A stretch of DNA of 64,000 nt from CAZNOG01 sp964574635. Its GTDB lineage: Bacteria; Bacteroidota; Bacteroidia; Flavobacteriales_D; Cryomorphaceae. Of this stretch, positions 52,102 to 60,962 are shown piece by piece. Numbering within the stretch: position 1 is the stretch's first letter; each line of letters opens with the position of its first letter. The stretch spans positions 124,001 through 188,000 of the forward strand of contig CAZNOG010000002.1 in assembly GCA_964574635.1 (NCBI GenBank). Reading direction: 5' to 3'. The notes beneath the pieces were generated by a model. That model did not search any database. It saw only the letters and a list, made by a program, of their open reading frames with translations, and was not told the origin of the DNA. A program made the translations under genes and the position numbers.

Positions 52102-54365
52102 GGCGCTTTTCAACCATACTGCTGCTCGGGGTGGCACTGTCCTCCTGCACGGCCAATAAATTTCTGCCCGAAGGGCAAAAGTATTTCGAAGGGCACGAAC
52201 GCAAATACGTGGGCGACCAATCGGTACCCTACGCAGTGGATGCGGCACTGCTTTCCGACCTCAAGCCCGAAGCCACGCGGAGGATCGGCATCAGCAGGCC
52301 CGGGGCTTGGCTATACGGAGTCATGGGCGAGGTGGAAAAGGAAAAAGGTCTCCGCCACTTTCTGAAGTACAAATTGGGCAAAAAACCCACGTACACCGAC
52401 GCGGTGAATCTCGATCGAAACCGCGACTATCTGGAGTACAAGCTGCGCGCGGCGGGCTTTTTCCGCGCCGAAGTTAAGGCCGAATTCGACACCACCGCCA
52501 ATGCCGCCAAAGCCCTGTACCTCATCGACCCCAAAGAACCCTACCGTTTCGACACGCTCTTCATTTGCCGGGATCTCATGCCCTTGTGCGACACCCTTCT
52601 CGCCGCGCACAGGTTCGATCCGATCATCGAGTACGAGCAGTTGTTTCAGAGTCGCACCCTGGAAGAAGCCCGCTCCTCGGCGGCGCACTACTTCAACCGC
52701 CGAGGATATTACTATTTCAGGCCGGAATTCACCTTCTTCGAAGCCGACAGCAACGACGCCTCCCGCATGGTCGACCTGCGGTGGAACGTGCGGGACAACC
52801 TGCCCGACATGGTGACTTCCGTGTACACCTTGGGCGACGTCACGCTGGATTTTTCGGCGCAGTCGACAGATACGGAAACCGTGGGCGACAGCATCAAGAT
52901 CGTTCAAGGCGCCGACCGCATTCACATCAAGCCGGAGAAAATCCTCCCCTTCATCGCCTACAAACCCGGTGAAATCTACAACCGACGAGACGAAGAGATC
53001 ACCATCAAACAGCTCAACCGCTTGGAAGTGTTCGATTACGTGAACATTCGGTACAACCCCGACACCGCGGAGGGCAAGCGCATCCTCCACGCCGAATTGT
53101 TGGCATCACCGCGAAAAAAACACTCCGTGCGCGCCGAGGCCAACGTATCGACCACGTCCACCAATTACACCGGACCCGGATTGCAGCTCGAATACTACAA
53201 CCGCAACCTCTTTCGCGGTGCCGAGAAGTTCCGATTCACCGCCACGGGTCGGTACGAAACCCAGCTGTCGGGCGAGCGCAAAGGCCAAAACAGCATCGAC
53301 ATCAACCTCATGGCCACGGTGCACGTCCCCCGGGTGGGTCTGCCCTTCGTGCGTCAATCAAAAGACGGCAACGTGCCCAGCACCAAGTACTACCTGAACT
53401 ACCGCCTATACCACCAGCCGGAATACTACTCACAAAGCAATTTCGGAGCGGGATTCGGCTACGAATGGCTCGACGGTGAAGCCCTGCACCACAACCTCAC
53501 CTTAATGGGCTTGGACTACGTCAGGTTGCTGAGAACCTCCGACCATCTCGAGCGGCTTTTCACCACCGGAATCTTGTTTCGCGAGAGTTTCGACGACCAA
53601 CTCATCCTCGGCCCCACTTACGACTTCACGTATGCCCCGGCCGAAAGACCCGACAAGCGCTGGCAATTCTACGTGGGCGGCGGCATAGACATTTCCGGAA
53701 ACCTCCTCTACGGAGCCATGAAACTCACCGACGCCAAAGGCGACGAAGACGGAAAGTACAACGTGGCGGGCGTGCCCTTCGCCCAGTACGTGCGATTGCA
53801 AAACGATTTCCGCGCCTACTACCGCATCGACAAGTACAACCGCATCGTGCTGCGCCAACACATCGGCTTGGGCGTGCCCTACCTCAACTCGTCGGCATTG
53901 CCCTTCGCAAAACAATTTTTCGTGGGTGGAACATCGTCCCTGCGCGGTTTCGCACCACGCGCTTTGGGCCCCGGGTCCTACACCAACCCCGACTCCGATT
54001 TCGACACCTTCTTCGATCGCACAGGCGATATCTTGATCGAATACAACGTAGAACACCGCGCCGACATGGGCAAATACCTCAAAGGCGCCATTTTCGTCGA
54101 TGCCGGAAACGTCTGGTTGCAAAACGCCGCCCAAAACCGACCCGGGGGCGTATTTCGTTGGAAGGATTTCATCGGCGAAATGGCCATGGCCGGCGGCGTG
54201 GGCCTGCGCATCGACGCGCAGTTCGTCATCATCCGGTTCGATTTCGCCATCCCCCTGCGCGAGCCATATTTCCCCAAAGGCGAGCGCTGGTCCTTCGATC
54301 GCATGAGCCTGCCGTGGGTCGGCGACAAACTCGTGCTCAACATCGCCATCGGCTACCCGTTCTGA
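52098..54365 (+). CDS. tamA: BamA/TamA family outer membrane protein (Omp85), lipoprotein
   Basis: 755 residues. A lipoprotein signal (VALSSC, Cys17) precedes POTRA-like domains (about 90-330) and a C-terminal 16-strand barrel with GTSSLRGFAPRALGPGSY as the lid-lock VRGF-type motif, shown here by SSLRGF. The end matches the barrel-closing strand of D15/Omp85 proteins (LVLNIAIGYPF). ATG at 52098 overlaps the tamB stop, so tamB and tamA are translationally coupled, as expected for a pair working together in outer-membrane assembly. Bacteroidota members are usually lipoproteins, as here. Confidence 0.93.
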   Translation: MRRFSTILLLGVALSSCTANKFLPEGQKYFEGHERKYVGDQSVPYAVDAALLSDLKPEATRRIGISRPGAWLYGVMGEVEKEKGLRHFLKYKLGKKPTYTDAVNLDRNRDYLEYKLRAAGFFRAEVKAEFDTTANAAKALYLIDPKEPYRFDTLFICRDLMPLCDTLLAAHRFDPIIEYEQLFQSRTLEEARSSAAHYFNRRGYYYFRPEFTFFEADSNDASRMVDLRWNVRDNLPDMVTSVYTLGDVTLDFSAQSTDTETVGDSIKIVQGADRIHIKPEKILPFIAYKPGEIYNRRDEEITIKQLNRLEVFDYVNIRYNPDTAEGKRILHAELLASPRKKHSVRAEANVSTTSTNYTGPGLQLEYYNRNLFRGAEKFRFTATGRYETQLSGERKGQNSIDINLMATVHVPRVGLPFVRQSKDGNVPSTKYYLNYRLYHQPEYYSQSNFGAGFGYEWLDGEALHHNLTLMGLDYVRLLRTSDHLERLFTTGILFRESFDDQLILGPTYDFTYAPAERPDKRWQFYVGGGIDISGNLLYGAMKLTDAKGDEDGKYNVAGVPFAQYVRLQNDFRAYYRIDKYNRIVLRQHIGLGVPYLNSSALPFAKQFFVGGTSSLRGFAPRALGPGSYTNPDSDFDTFFDRTGDILIEYNVEHRADMGKYLKGAIFVDAGNVWLQNAAQNRPGGVFRWKDFIGEMAMAGGVGLRIDAQFVIIRFDFAIPLREPYFPKGERWSFDRMSLPWVGDKLVLNIAIGYPF

Positions 54366-54399
54366 TTCGCCGCCTCCATCGTGGTGGTTGAAGTGCTTT

Positions 54400-54620
54400 G
54401 GGCGTGCCCCCCGCCATTCATCCCGATCGAGGTCTGCTCAAGGGTTCAAAAAGATTTTTATTCCGGTCATCCCCTGTGGCGGGGGTCGGTCTGCGGCTCT
54501 ATCCCGCCGCGGGTTTGCCGGGAATCCGTAAGGCGGCGACACGAGCTTCCGGTGGTCGCTGTGCCGCGCCACGGCTTCCAAGTCAAACCCACGGCGGGGA
54601 TGCCGCCTTCGCCCTCACGC
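54400..54620 (+). repeat. Structured intergenic repeat, copy E4
   Basis: Starts with GGGCGTGCCCC, followed about 70 bases later by the edge GGGTCGGTCT...GCTCTATC. CCCGCCG (54503-54509) pairs with CGGCGGG (54592-54598) and GGGTTT (54511-54516) with AAACCC (54585-54590) around a C-A mismatch. The 3' edge is GGATGCCGCCTTCGCCCTCA. It fills most of the gap between tamA and clpP, which are convergent. Edges match the copies at 12839, 13035 and 28039. Confidence 0.7.
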
Positions 54621-54690
54621 GGTTGTGCTTGAAATCGGATGTTCCGCATTCCAAGTGAAATTGCACTCCGCGCGGAAGCGAATAGAAGTA

Positions 54691-55269
54691 TCAAAGAATC
54701 TTGTCGACGATGCCATACTCCACGCTTTCTTTGGCATCCATCCAATAATCCCGGTTGAAATCCTTCATGACCTTCTCAACCGTTTGGCCGCAATTTTCAG
54801 CCAGGATTTTGGCGCCGAGCTCTTTGGTTTTCAATATTTCCTGCGCTTGGATTTCGATGTCGGCAGAGGGACCTCGCGCACCGCCGCTGGGCTGGTGAAT
54901 CATGACCTTGGCGTGGGGATAGATAAAGCGTTTTCCTTTGGTTCCCCCCGAGAGGAGAATGCTGCCCATCGAGGCGGCCAAACCCAGGCACACCGTACTC
55001 ACAGGACTTTTCAGCGATTGCATCACGTCGTAAATCGCAAATCCCGAGGTCACGTACCCGCCGGGGCTGTTGATGACGAAGGTAATTTCCTTTCCCGGGT
55101 CGAGGGCGTCGAGCAACAGCATCCTGTTGACCACCTTTTCGGCCGATTCGTCATCCACCGGTCCCCAGAGAAACACCTTTCTGTCCTTGAGGAATTGATT
55201 TTCGATCTTGAAACCGATGCCTTTTTCCTTGCCTTTTTCTTCTTTGTCGTTTTTTTCTTCGTATTTCAT
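54691..55269 (-). CDS. clpP: ATP-dependent Clp protease proteolytic subunit
   Basis: 192 residues. Catalytic Ser100 in GLAASMGSILLSGG, His125 in YPHAKVMIHQPSGG and Asp174 in FNRDYWMDAKE are all present, with NSPGGYVTSGFAIYD as the substrate-groove strand. The N-terminus has about 20 extra residues dominated by Lys and Glu before KIENQFLKDRKVFLWG, where typical ClpP has an axial-pore loop. ATG at 55269 is preferred over TTG 24 bases upstream, which would overlap ruvX. The gene begins 4 bases after the ruvX stop, and the two are probably cotranscribed. Confidence 0.94.
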   Translation of the reverse strand: MKYEEKNDKEEKGKEKGIGFKIENQFLKDRKVFLWGPVDDESAEKVVNRMLLLDALDPGKEITFVINSPGGYVTSGFAIYDVMQSLKSPVSTVCLGLAASMGSILLSGGTKGKRFIYPHAKVMIHQPSGGARGPSADIEIQAQEILKTKELGAKILAENCGQTVEKVMKDFNRDYWMDAKESVEYGIVDKIL

Positions 55270-55273
55270 GTCT

Positions 55274-55699
55274 TCAAGAGGTTCTTGTACCAATCTGTTC
55301 CAAAAATTCCCGCAAGATAAGTGTTGCCGCGATTTTATCGACGTTTCCCTTTGTGCGTCTTTTCTTTTTGCCTACCCCGGCGGTCACCATCGAACGCACC
55401 GCATCGCGGGATGAAAACGACTCGTCGATGCGGTGGATCTCCAGATCGGGGAATCGCTTTTTCACGTCGTCGATAAACTTCAGGATGTCCTCCTCCACCG
55501 GGGCCGTCGACCCGTCGTACTGAATGGGCTGTCCCACCACCAATCCCGCCACGACGTGCGTGTCGAGATACGCGGTCAACCACGGGATCAATTCTTTCGT
55601 CGCCACCGTCTCCAGCGCCGAGGCGATCAGGGGAATGTCATCGGTTTCGGCGATTCCCGTTCTCTTCTTTCCGAAATCTATACCGAGGTATTTTGGCAT
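55274..55699 (-). CDS. ruvX: Putative pre-16S rRNA nuclease / Holliday junction resolvase YqgF (RuvX)
   Basis: 141 residues with an RNase H-like fold. Features: LGIDFGKKRTGIAETD (first catalytic Asp), VVGQPIQYDGS, and IDESFSSRDAV with the conserved E-(x)-(S)-(S). YqgF processes the 5' end of 16S rRNA in other bacteria. ATG at 55699 is 3 nt downstream of a TACCTTTG promoter box, so transcription would begin at the start codon. Same strand as clpP, 4 bases apart. Confidence 0.92.
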   Translation of the reverse strand: MPKYLGIDFGKKRTGIAETDDIPLIASALETVATKELIPWLTAYLDTHVVAGLVVGQPIQYDGSTAPVEEDILKFIDDVKKRFPDLEIHRIDESFSSRDAVRSMVTAGVGKKKRRTKGNVDKIAATLILREFLEQIGTRTS

Positions 55700-55702
55700 A
55701 CG

Positions 55703-55710
55703 CAAAGGTA
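55703..55710 (-). promoter_or_regulatory. -7 promoter box of ruvX-clpP
   Basis: TACCTTTG on the minus strand, perfect match; 3 nt separate it from the ruvX ATG, implying a leaderless mRNA. Confidence 0.55.
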
Positions 55711-55776
55711 GCGTTTTGAACAGGCCCTCACACGCGGGCATCCATCCGCACTCCTCCCCTCACCCGTTTCCGTGGA

Positions 55777-57333
55777 TTATGGTTTTTGCTTATCAAATCG
55801 CTCGGTGTGCGTGTAGTTCGACGGGTACGCACCTACTTGGAGGAGGAGGGGACGCAGTACGAATTCAAATTCCAGCGCCTCCACATTTCCGTCACGGTCA
55901 AATTCGAAGGACATGAATTCTTCGCGCAGCGCCCGGTTTTTCCATACCGCACGGAAGGTCTCGTAGTGCCAGTGCTCCAACTCGGCTTCCATGTCCGTAT
56001 CGTCCCAGAAACGGATGACGGGACCATCCCCGTCGAGATACACTTCGGCTTTACCGTACGCGTCCGAGAGATACACACCCACGAATTCCTCCATCCCGAC
56101 CCGGGGTTCGGTGTTTTCAATCCGGGATCGGTGCAATTCTTCCCTTTCGGCTTTGACCTCCTCGTAGCGCTTGCGGTAACTTTTGAGATAGTGCTCGTTC
56201 CAGTCGTACGCCTCGTCGCCCAGAAAGGCGTCCATCACTTGGTAAGCCACAGCCACACCGAACCGGTTGAAGACGTTGGTGACGACCACCACTCCGAGTT
56301 CCAGTTCGGGCATGAGGTACATGAACGTGTTGAATCCGTCGGTGGCCCCGCCGTGGGTCCACACGCGCTTGCCTTCGTAATCGAATATGTTCCAACCAAA
56401 ACCGTAGGACATTTGAGAGCGGAGCGGGTCATTGATCGCGTGCGCGATCTGGGGCCGGTGAATTTCGTCCATTTGCTTTTCACTGACCAACACTTGGTTT
56501 TCAAACGTTCCGGAAGTACCCAATTGCATCCGCATCCATTTGTTCAGGTCCTGCACCGAAGCGTTGACTCCACCGGCCGGACCGGCGTTGTGCCAATCCC
56601 TTCGGGGTATCCTCACCACTTCTCCGTCGATCTCCTGATGGGGATAGGCCTTGTTGTCGCCGGCTTCCATGTCGGCGATGGTCGTACTCGCGCCGTGCAT
56701 ACCCAGGGGTTCGAAAAGCCGAGTACGCAAAAACTCATCCCACGTAACCCCTTCCACGTACTCGATGATTTGTCCGGCGAGGGAGTACATGACGTTGTTG
56801 TACACAAACTCCGAGCGGAAGGGTTTTTCGAACTCCATGTACCGCACGCGGCGCAGCACTTCGTCACGCGATTCCTTGGTCATGAATTGCAATCGATTTC
56901 CGAGAATGCGTCCGAGGCCCACGCGGTGCGTCAGCAAGTCGCGGATGGTGACCTCACGCGTGACCCAAGGGTCTTTCAATCGGAACCACGGAATGTGATC
57001 GACGACTTTGTCGTCCCAGGATATCTTTCCCTCGTCGACCAAAATGGCGAGGGCCGCGGCCGTCATGTTCTTGCTCACGGAGGCGATGCTGAATAAGGTT
57101 TGGGCATCGACGGGATCGCCGCCGCCCAAGGCTTTCTCACCAAATCCCTTTTCGTAAATCACCTGCCCGTCTTTGACGATTCCCACGGCCATGCCCGGGA
57201 TCTTCCATTCGAGACGGCCTTTTTCCAACCAATCGTCGAAATCCTCGGGGAGGGAGTGCTGAGCCGTCGCCGACACGGAAAACAACGCGATGACACACAG
57301 CGCCAACGCGAAATTCAATCGAAAAAGCTTCAT
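55777..57333 (-). CDS. Secreted serine hydrolase of the class C beta-lactamase/penicillin-binding family
   Basis: 518 residues. Signal peptide (FSVSATAQ end), then a beta-lactamase fold with SVSK (nucleophile Ser85, Lys88), YNN at 178-180 and HGG in WTHGGATDGFN replacing KTG. The last 110 residues (EEFVGVYLSDAYGKAEVYLD, key part FVGVYLSDAYG) are the DUF3471-like beta-barrel seen in peptide hydrolases. These enzymes are commonly D-amino-acid peptidases or esterases; real beta-lactam resistance is not implied. It is on the minus strand with its own TAACTTTG promoter box at 57358. Confidence 0.92.
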   Translation of the reverse strand: MKLFRLNFALALCVIALFSVSATAQHSLPEDFDDWLEKGRLEWKIPGMAVGIVKDGQVIYEKGFGEKALGGGDPVDAQTLFSIASVSKNMTAAALAILVDEGKISWDDKVVDHIPWFRLKDPWVTREVTIRDLLTHRVGLGRILGNRLQFMTKESRDEVLRRVRYMEFEKPFRSEFVYNNVMYSLAGQIIEYVEGVTWDEFLRTRLFEPLGMHGASTTIADMEAGDNKAYPHQEIDGEVVRIPRRDWHNAGPAGGVNASVQDLNKWMRMQLGTSGTFENQVLVSEKQMDEIHRPQIAHAINDPLRSQMSYGFGWNIFDYEGKRVWTHGGATDGFNTFMYLMPELELGVVVVTNVFNRFGVAVAYQVMDAFLGDEAYDWNEHYLKSYRKRYEEVKAEREELHRSRIENTEPRVGMEEFVGVYLSDAYGKAEVYLDGDGPVIRFWDDTDMEAELEHWHYETFRAVWKNRALREEFMSFEFDRDGNVEALEFEFVLRPLLLQVGAYPSNYTHTERFDKQKP

Positions 57334-57357
57334 GACAAATTAAAATGGATGAGTTTT

Positions 57358-57365
57358 CAAAGTTA
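57358..57365 (-). promoter_or_regulatory. -7 promoter box of the serine hydrolase gene
   Basis: TAACTTTG on the minus strand, perfect TAnnTTTG match, 24 nt before the ATG. Confidence 0.5.
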
Positions 57366-57567
57366 ACACTTTGCCGCCGTGCAGCCCGGGGCCGAACTGC
57401 GCCCAAGTCGGCGGATGGCGATTCGCGGCGAATTCGGACACCCCATAGGTGCGAATCGAAAAATAACGAGCGGACAACGTAAAATTTTCGCACATTCGCG
57501 ATGGGAAAACCGTGCTCGGCAATGCAATAAGCCGTTCCACCCCCAAAACCTCAACACACCGCGTCAA

Positions 57568-59025
57568 ATGAAAAAATTCCCTCATTTTCTGTTGATGTCC
57601 GCTTTGGGCGTCGTTCTCACGTTTTACTCCAACTCCATTCACGGCCAGCAAGAAAGCCACCTGATTTCCCATGAATTCTTGGGCCAGACGAGCAGCGTTT
57701 TGATCTCTTTCGTGTCCCCCCTGCCCGCGCAACACAACGTGCGTTTGTACAAGATCACCTACCACACCGTAGACGTGCACGGCGAACCCACCGTCGCCAC
57801 GGGGGCGGTTGCGGTGCCTGTCGCATCTTCTTCCTGCAATTCATTTCCGGTGATCGCCTACTGCCACGGAACCGTATTGAGGAAATACGACGTGCCTTCG
57901 GAAGGCAATTACGAAAGTACCCTCATGCTCGCCTTCGCCTCTTCGGGGTACATCGTGGTGGCGCCGGATTACCTCGGGCTGGGCGACAACCCCGGTTTGC
58001 ACCCGTACGTTCACGCCGCTTCGGAAGCCACAGCCACCATCGACGCCATCCGCGCGGGGCAGGATTTGCTCCTTCAACTTGAAGTGACCCCGGTGGACGA
58101 ACTCTTCGTAACCGGCTATTCCCAAGGTGGCCAAGCGGCCATGGAAACCGCGAAATACATCCAGGAAAACGATCTGATCGACGACCTGCACCTCGTGGGA
58201 GCCGCGCCGATGAGCGGGCCCTACAACCTGTCGGGCTCCCAAGCGGAAACCATCCTCAGCGGAGAACCCTACTCCAACCCCGGCTACATCATCTACCTGT
58301 TGTACAGCTATCAAATGGTGTATGGCAACCTGTTTGAGGACTTGGGCGACGTCATCCAATCGCCGTACGACACGCTGGTACCGCCCTTTTTCGACGGCGT
58401 GCAAAACTCCCACGACATGTCCGACGTCGACGCCTTGCTCCCCACCGTCATCGATGAGCTGTTCGTCGACACCGTGTTGACCAACCTACACGACAATCCG
58501 GACCACCCCCTATGGGCCAGCCTCCGCGACAACGACAATTTCGATTGGGTGCCGGAAATTCCCTTGCGCATGTACTACTGCGGTCAGGACGAACAAGTGC
58601 CGGCGGCCAACAGCGTCTCCGCCGACAGCGTCATGAACGCCAACGGTGCACTCGACGTGCTGGCGGTAAACGTAAACAACAACGGCACGCACAGCACGTG
58701 CGTCTCGCCGGCGGTGTCGGCCGCGTACTCCTTTTTCGACAGCCTCTCGGTGGGTTGCGGCTTCATCACCGGTGTGGCTGACTTCGAGAGCCCCGCACCC
58801 TTCCGCATGTACCCCAACCCCGCCACGGTCACGATTGCCGTCAACTTCATTGCGGACAAGGGCGTTTTCAGACTGTACACGACGAAGGGAGAAAGGGTCC
58901 TGAGCAAAGAAATCACTCCCGCCGGCAATCGGGTGGATGTGGGTCATCTTCGCGCGGGCACCTACGTGGCCGAACTGGAGATTTCCGGGAGGTTGCATCG
59001 CGATTTGGTGGTCATCGCACGCTGA
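57568..59025 (+). CDS. Secreted alpha/beta hydrolase (secretory lipase-like) with T9SS sorting domain
   Basis: 485 residues. A signal peptide supports ATG at 57568. The catalytic nucleophile is Ser185 in TGYSQGGQAAM, an acid is likely in the PLRMYYCGQDEQVP region, and His in NNNGTHSTC completes a triad; VAPDYLGLGDNPGLHPY is characteristic of secretory lipases and related acyl hydrolases. The last 75 residues are a type A sorting domain (MYPNPATVTIAVNFI, GTYVAELEISGRLH). It should be surface-bound or released and hydrolyse esters or acyl groups; the substrate is unknown. Confidence 0.9.
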   Translation: MKKFPHFLLMSALGVVLTFYSNSIHGQQESHLISHEFLGQTSSVLISFVSPLPAQHNVRLYKITYHTVDVHGEPTVATGAVAVPVASSSCNSFPVIAYCHGTVLRKYDVPSEGNYESTLMLAFASSGYIVVAPDYLGLGDNPGLHPYVHAASEATATIDAIRAGQDLLLQLEVTPVDELFVTGYSQGGQAAMETAKYIQENDLIDDLHLVGAAPMSGPYNLSGSQAETILSGEPYSNPGYIIYLLYSYQMVYGNLFEDLGDVIQSPYDTLVPPFFDGVQNSHDMSDVDALLPTVIDELFVDTVLTNLHDNPDHPLWASLRDNDNFDWVPEIPLRMYYCGQDEQVPAANSVSADSVMNANGALDVLAVNVNNNGTHSTCVSPAVSAAYSFFDSLSVGCGFITGVADFESPAPFRMYPNPATVTIAVNFIADKGVFRLYTTKGERVLSKEITPAGNRVDVGHLRAGTYVAELEISGRLHRDLVVIAR

Positions 59026-59110
59026 GGCTACGGCACAATTCCACGGGCATACTCTCCCGGCCGGCGCCTGAACTTATATTCAATTCGGGAAATGGGCCGC
59101 GGGGTAATGC

Positions 59111-59118
59111 TATCTTTG
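59111..59118 (+). promoter_or_regulatory. -7 promoter box of dapD
   Basis: TATCTTTG matches TAnnTTTG; its last base is 19 nt before the dapD ATG. Confidence 0.55.
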
Positions 59119-59137
59119 CGGTGCAAAAATCAGGTGA

Positions 59138-59950
59138 ATGGAACTTGAAACCGCCGTAAACGCCGCTTGGGAAGATCGTGCCCTGCTCAAGGAAGAGAAA
59201 TATCAACAGGCCATCGACCGCGTAATCGAGGGCTTGGACCGAGGTGAATTGAGGTGCGCCGAACCCACCGACGACGGTTGGAAAGTCAACGAATGGGTAA
59301 AAAAGGCCGTGGTGCTCTATTTTCCGATGCGGAACATGGAAACCATCGAAGTCGGCCCCTTCGAATTTCACGACAAAATGCGCCTGAAATCCGGCTACGC
59401 GGAACGCGGAGTGCGGGTAGTACCCCACGCTTTGGCGCGGTACGGTGCGCACATCGCCCGAGGCGTGGTCATGATGCCCTCCTACGTAAATATCGGGGCT
59501 TTTGTGGGTGAGAACTCAATGGTCGACACGTGGGCCACCGTGGGGAGTTGTGCTCAGATCGGAAAGAACGTCCACTTAAGCGGTGGCGTAGGCATCGGCG
59601 GAGTATTGGAACCCCTTCAGGCCTCTCCCGTCATCGTGGAAGACGGGGCCTTCATCGGGTCGAGGTGCATCGTGGTGGAAGGAGTGCGCATCGGCGCGGA
59701 AGCAGTCCTGGGCGCCAACGTGGTTTTGACCAAATCCACGCGGATCATCGACGTGACTCAAAAAGAACCCAAGACCTACCGCGGAGAGGTGCCCCCGCGA
59801 TCGGTGGTTATTCCGGGCACCTACGCAAAAGAATTTCCCGCCGGCACCTACCATGTACCTTGTGCGCTGATCATCGGTCAACGAAGCGCCGGCACGGATT
59901 TGAAAACATCGCTGAACCGCGCCCTGCGCGAGTACGACGTCGCCGTGTAA
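59138..59950 (+). CDS. dapD: 2,3,4,5-tetrahydropyridine-2,6-dicarboxylate N-succinyltransferase
   Basis: 270 residues. DapD succinylates tetrahydrodipicolinate in lysine and diaminopimelate synthesis. A left-handed beta-helix of hexapeptide repeats is visible (NIGAFVGENSMVDTWATVGSCAQIGKNVHLSGGVGIGG, key parts MVDTWATVGSCAQIG and VHLSGGVGIGGV), with FHDKMRLK and PARYGAHIARGVV-like ARYGAHIARG before it. Length and motifs are standard. The presence of the succinylase branch fits Bacteroidota. First gene of a probable plus-strand run to 63007. Confidence 0.97.
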   Translation: MELETAVNAAWEDRALLKEEKYQQAIDRVIEGLDRGELRCAEPTDDGWKVNEWVKKAVVLYFPMRNMETIEVGPFEFHDKMRLKSGYAERGVRVVPHALARYGAHIARGVVMMPSYVNIGAFVGENSMVDTWATVGSCAQIGKNVHLSGGVGIGGVLEPLQASPVIVEDGAFIGSRCIVVEGVRIGAEAVLGANVVLTKSTRIIDVTQKEPKTYRGEVPPRSVVIPGTYAKEFPAGTYHVPCALIIGQRSAGTDLKTSLNRALREYDVAV

Positions 59951-59962
59951 CCGACACCGGTA

Positions 59963-60943
59963 ATGAAAAAATTCCTCATCATCCAGACCGCTTTCATCGG
60001 TGACGTGGTATTGGCCACGCCTCTGATAGAAAAGCTGAAGCGCTTCTATCCGGACGCCGAAATCGATTTTCTCGTGCGCAAGGGAAACGAAGGTTTGCTC
60101 AAGGGTCACCCGAAACTGCACAACGTGTTGGTCTGGGACAAGTCGCACGCCAAGTACGGCAACCTCGCCTCCCTCGGTCGCACCATCCGCAAGACCAAAT
60201 ACGACGTGCTGATAAACCTCCAGCGATTCGCCTCCTCGGGGTTACTCACCACCTCGTCGGGGGCCAAGGAAAGAATCGGTTTTTCCAAAAACCCCTTCTC
60301 TGCCTTGTTCACCAAAAAAGTGCCTCACGTCATCGACCGTGAAACCCACGAAGTAGAGAGAAACCTGGCATTGATAGAGTCGCTCACCGACAAGAGTTTC
60401 CAGCGCCCGGTGCTCTACCCTTCGGAAAAGGATTTCGAGCTCACCGAGAAATACAAGAACGGCATCTATTACTGCATGGCCCCGGCGTCGGTGTGGTTCA
60501 CCAAGCAGTTTCCCGAGGAAAAGTGGGTGGAACTCATCAACCGCATGAACCCCGATCACCGCGTTTATTTGCTCGGTTCACCCGACGATTTGCCCCTGTG
60601 CGCCTCCATCCAAAAAGCCAATATCCAGGGCAACGTCCACATTTTGGCCGGGGAATTGAGCCTCTTGCAATCGGCGGCGCTGATGCGGGATGCGCGCATG
60701 AACTACGTCAACGACTCGGCCCCCATGCACTTGGCCTCCGCGATGAACGCCCCCGTAACGGCGATATACTGCAGCACCATCCCCGAATTCGGATTCGGTC
60801 CTCTCAGCGACCAATCGCACATCGTACAAATCGATTACCCCCTCTCCTGCCGCCCCTGTGGTCTGCACGGCAAAAAAGCCTGTCCGAAAGGGCACTTTAA
60901 ATGCGCGTGGGATATCGACGTCGACAAAATACCTTTGAAGTAA
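59963..60943 (+). CDS. Glycosyltransferase family 9 (ADP-heptose:LPS heptosyltransferase-like)
   Basis: 326 residues. N-terminal FLIIQTAFIGDVVLATPLIEKL (key part TAFIGDVVLATP) and the C-terminal donor-binding NDSAPMHLASAMNAPVTAIY with the following pattern (TIPEFGFGPLS) define GT9. The enzyme probably adds heptose or a related sugar to the lipopolysaccharide core. The end contains CRPCGLHGKKACPKGHFKC, a Cys-rich tail common to family members. It starts 12 bases after dapD. Confidence 0.92.
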   Translation: MKKFLIIQTAFIGDVVLATPLIEKLKRFYPDAEIDFLVRKGNEGLLKGHPKLHNVLVWDKSHAKYGNLASLGRTIRKTKYDVLINLQRFASSGLLTTSSGAKERIGFSKNPFSALFTKKVPHVIDRETHEVERNLALIESLTDKSFQRPVLYPSEKDFELTEKYKNGIYYCMAPASVWFTKQFPEEKWVELINRMNPDHRVYLLGSPDDLPLCASIQKANIQGNVHILAGELSLLQSAALMRDARMNYVNDSAPMHLASAMNAPVTAIYCSTIPEFGFGPLSDQSHIVQIDYPLSCRPCGLHGKKACPKGHFKCAWDIDVDKIPLK

Positions 60944-60962
60944 ACCCACAAAATCCCCCGAC

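Noticed and set aside
55777..57333. Beta-lactam resistance gene.
   Set aside because: The fold and SxxK/YxN motifs fit, but the C-terminal DUF3471-like domain and HGG motif point to a peptidase or esterase of this broad family rather than a beta-lactamase.
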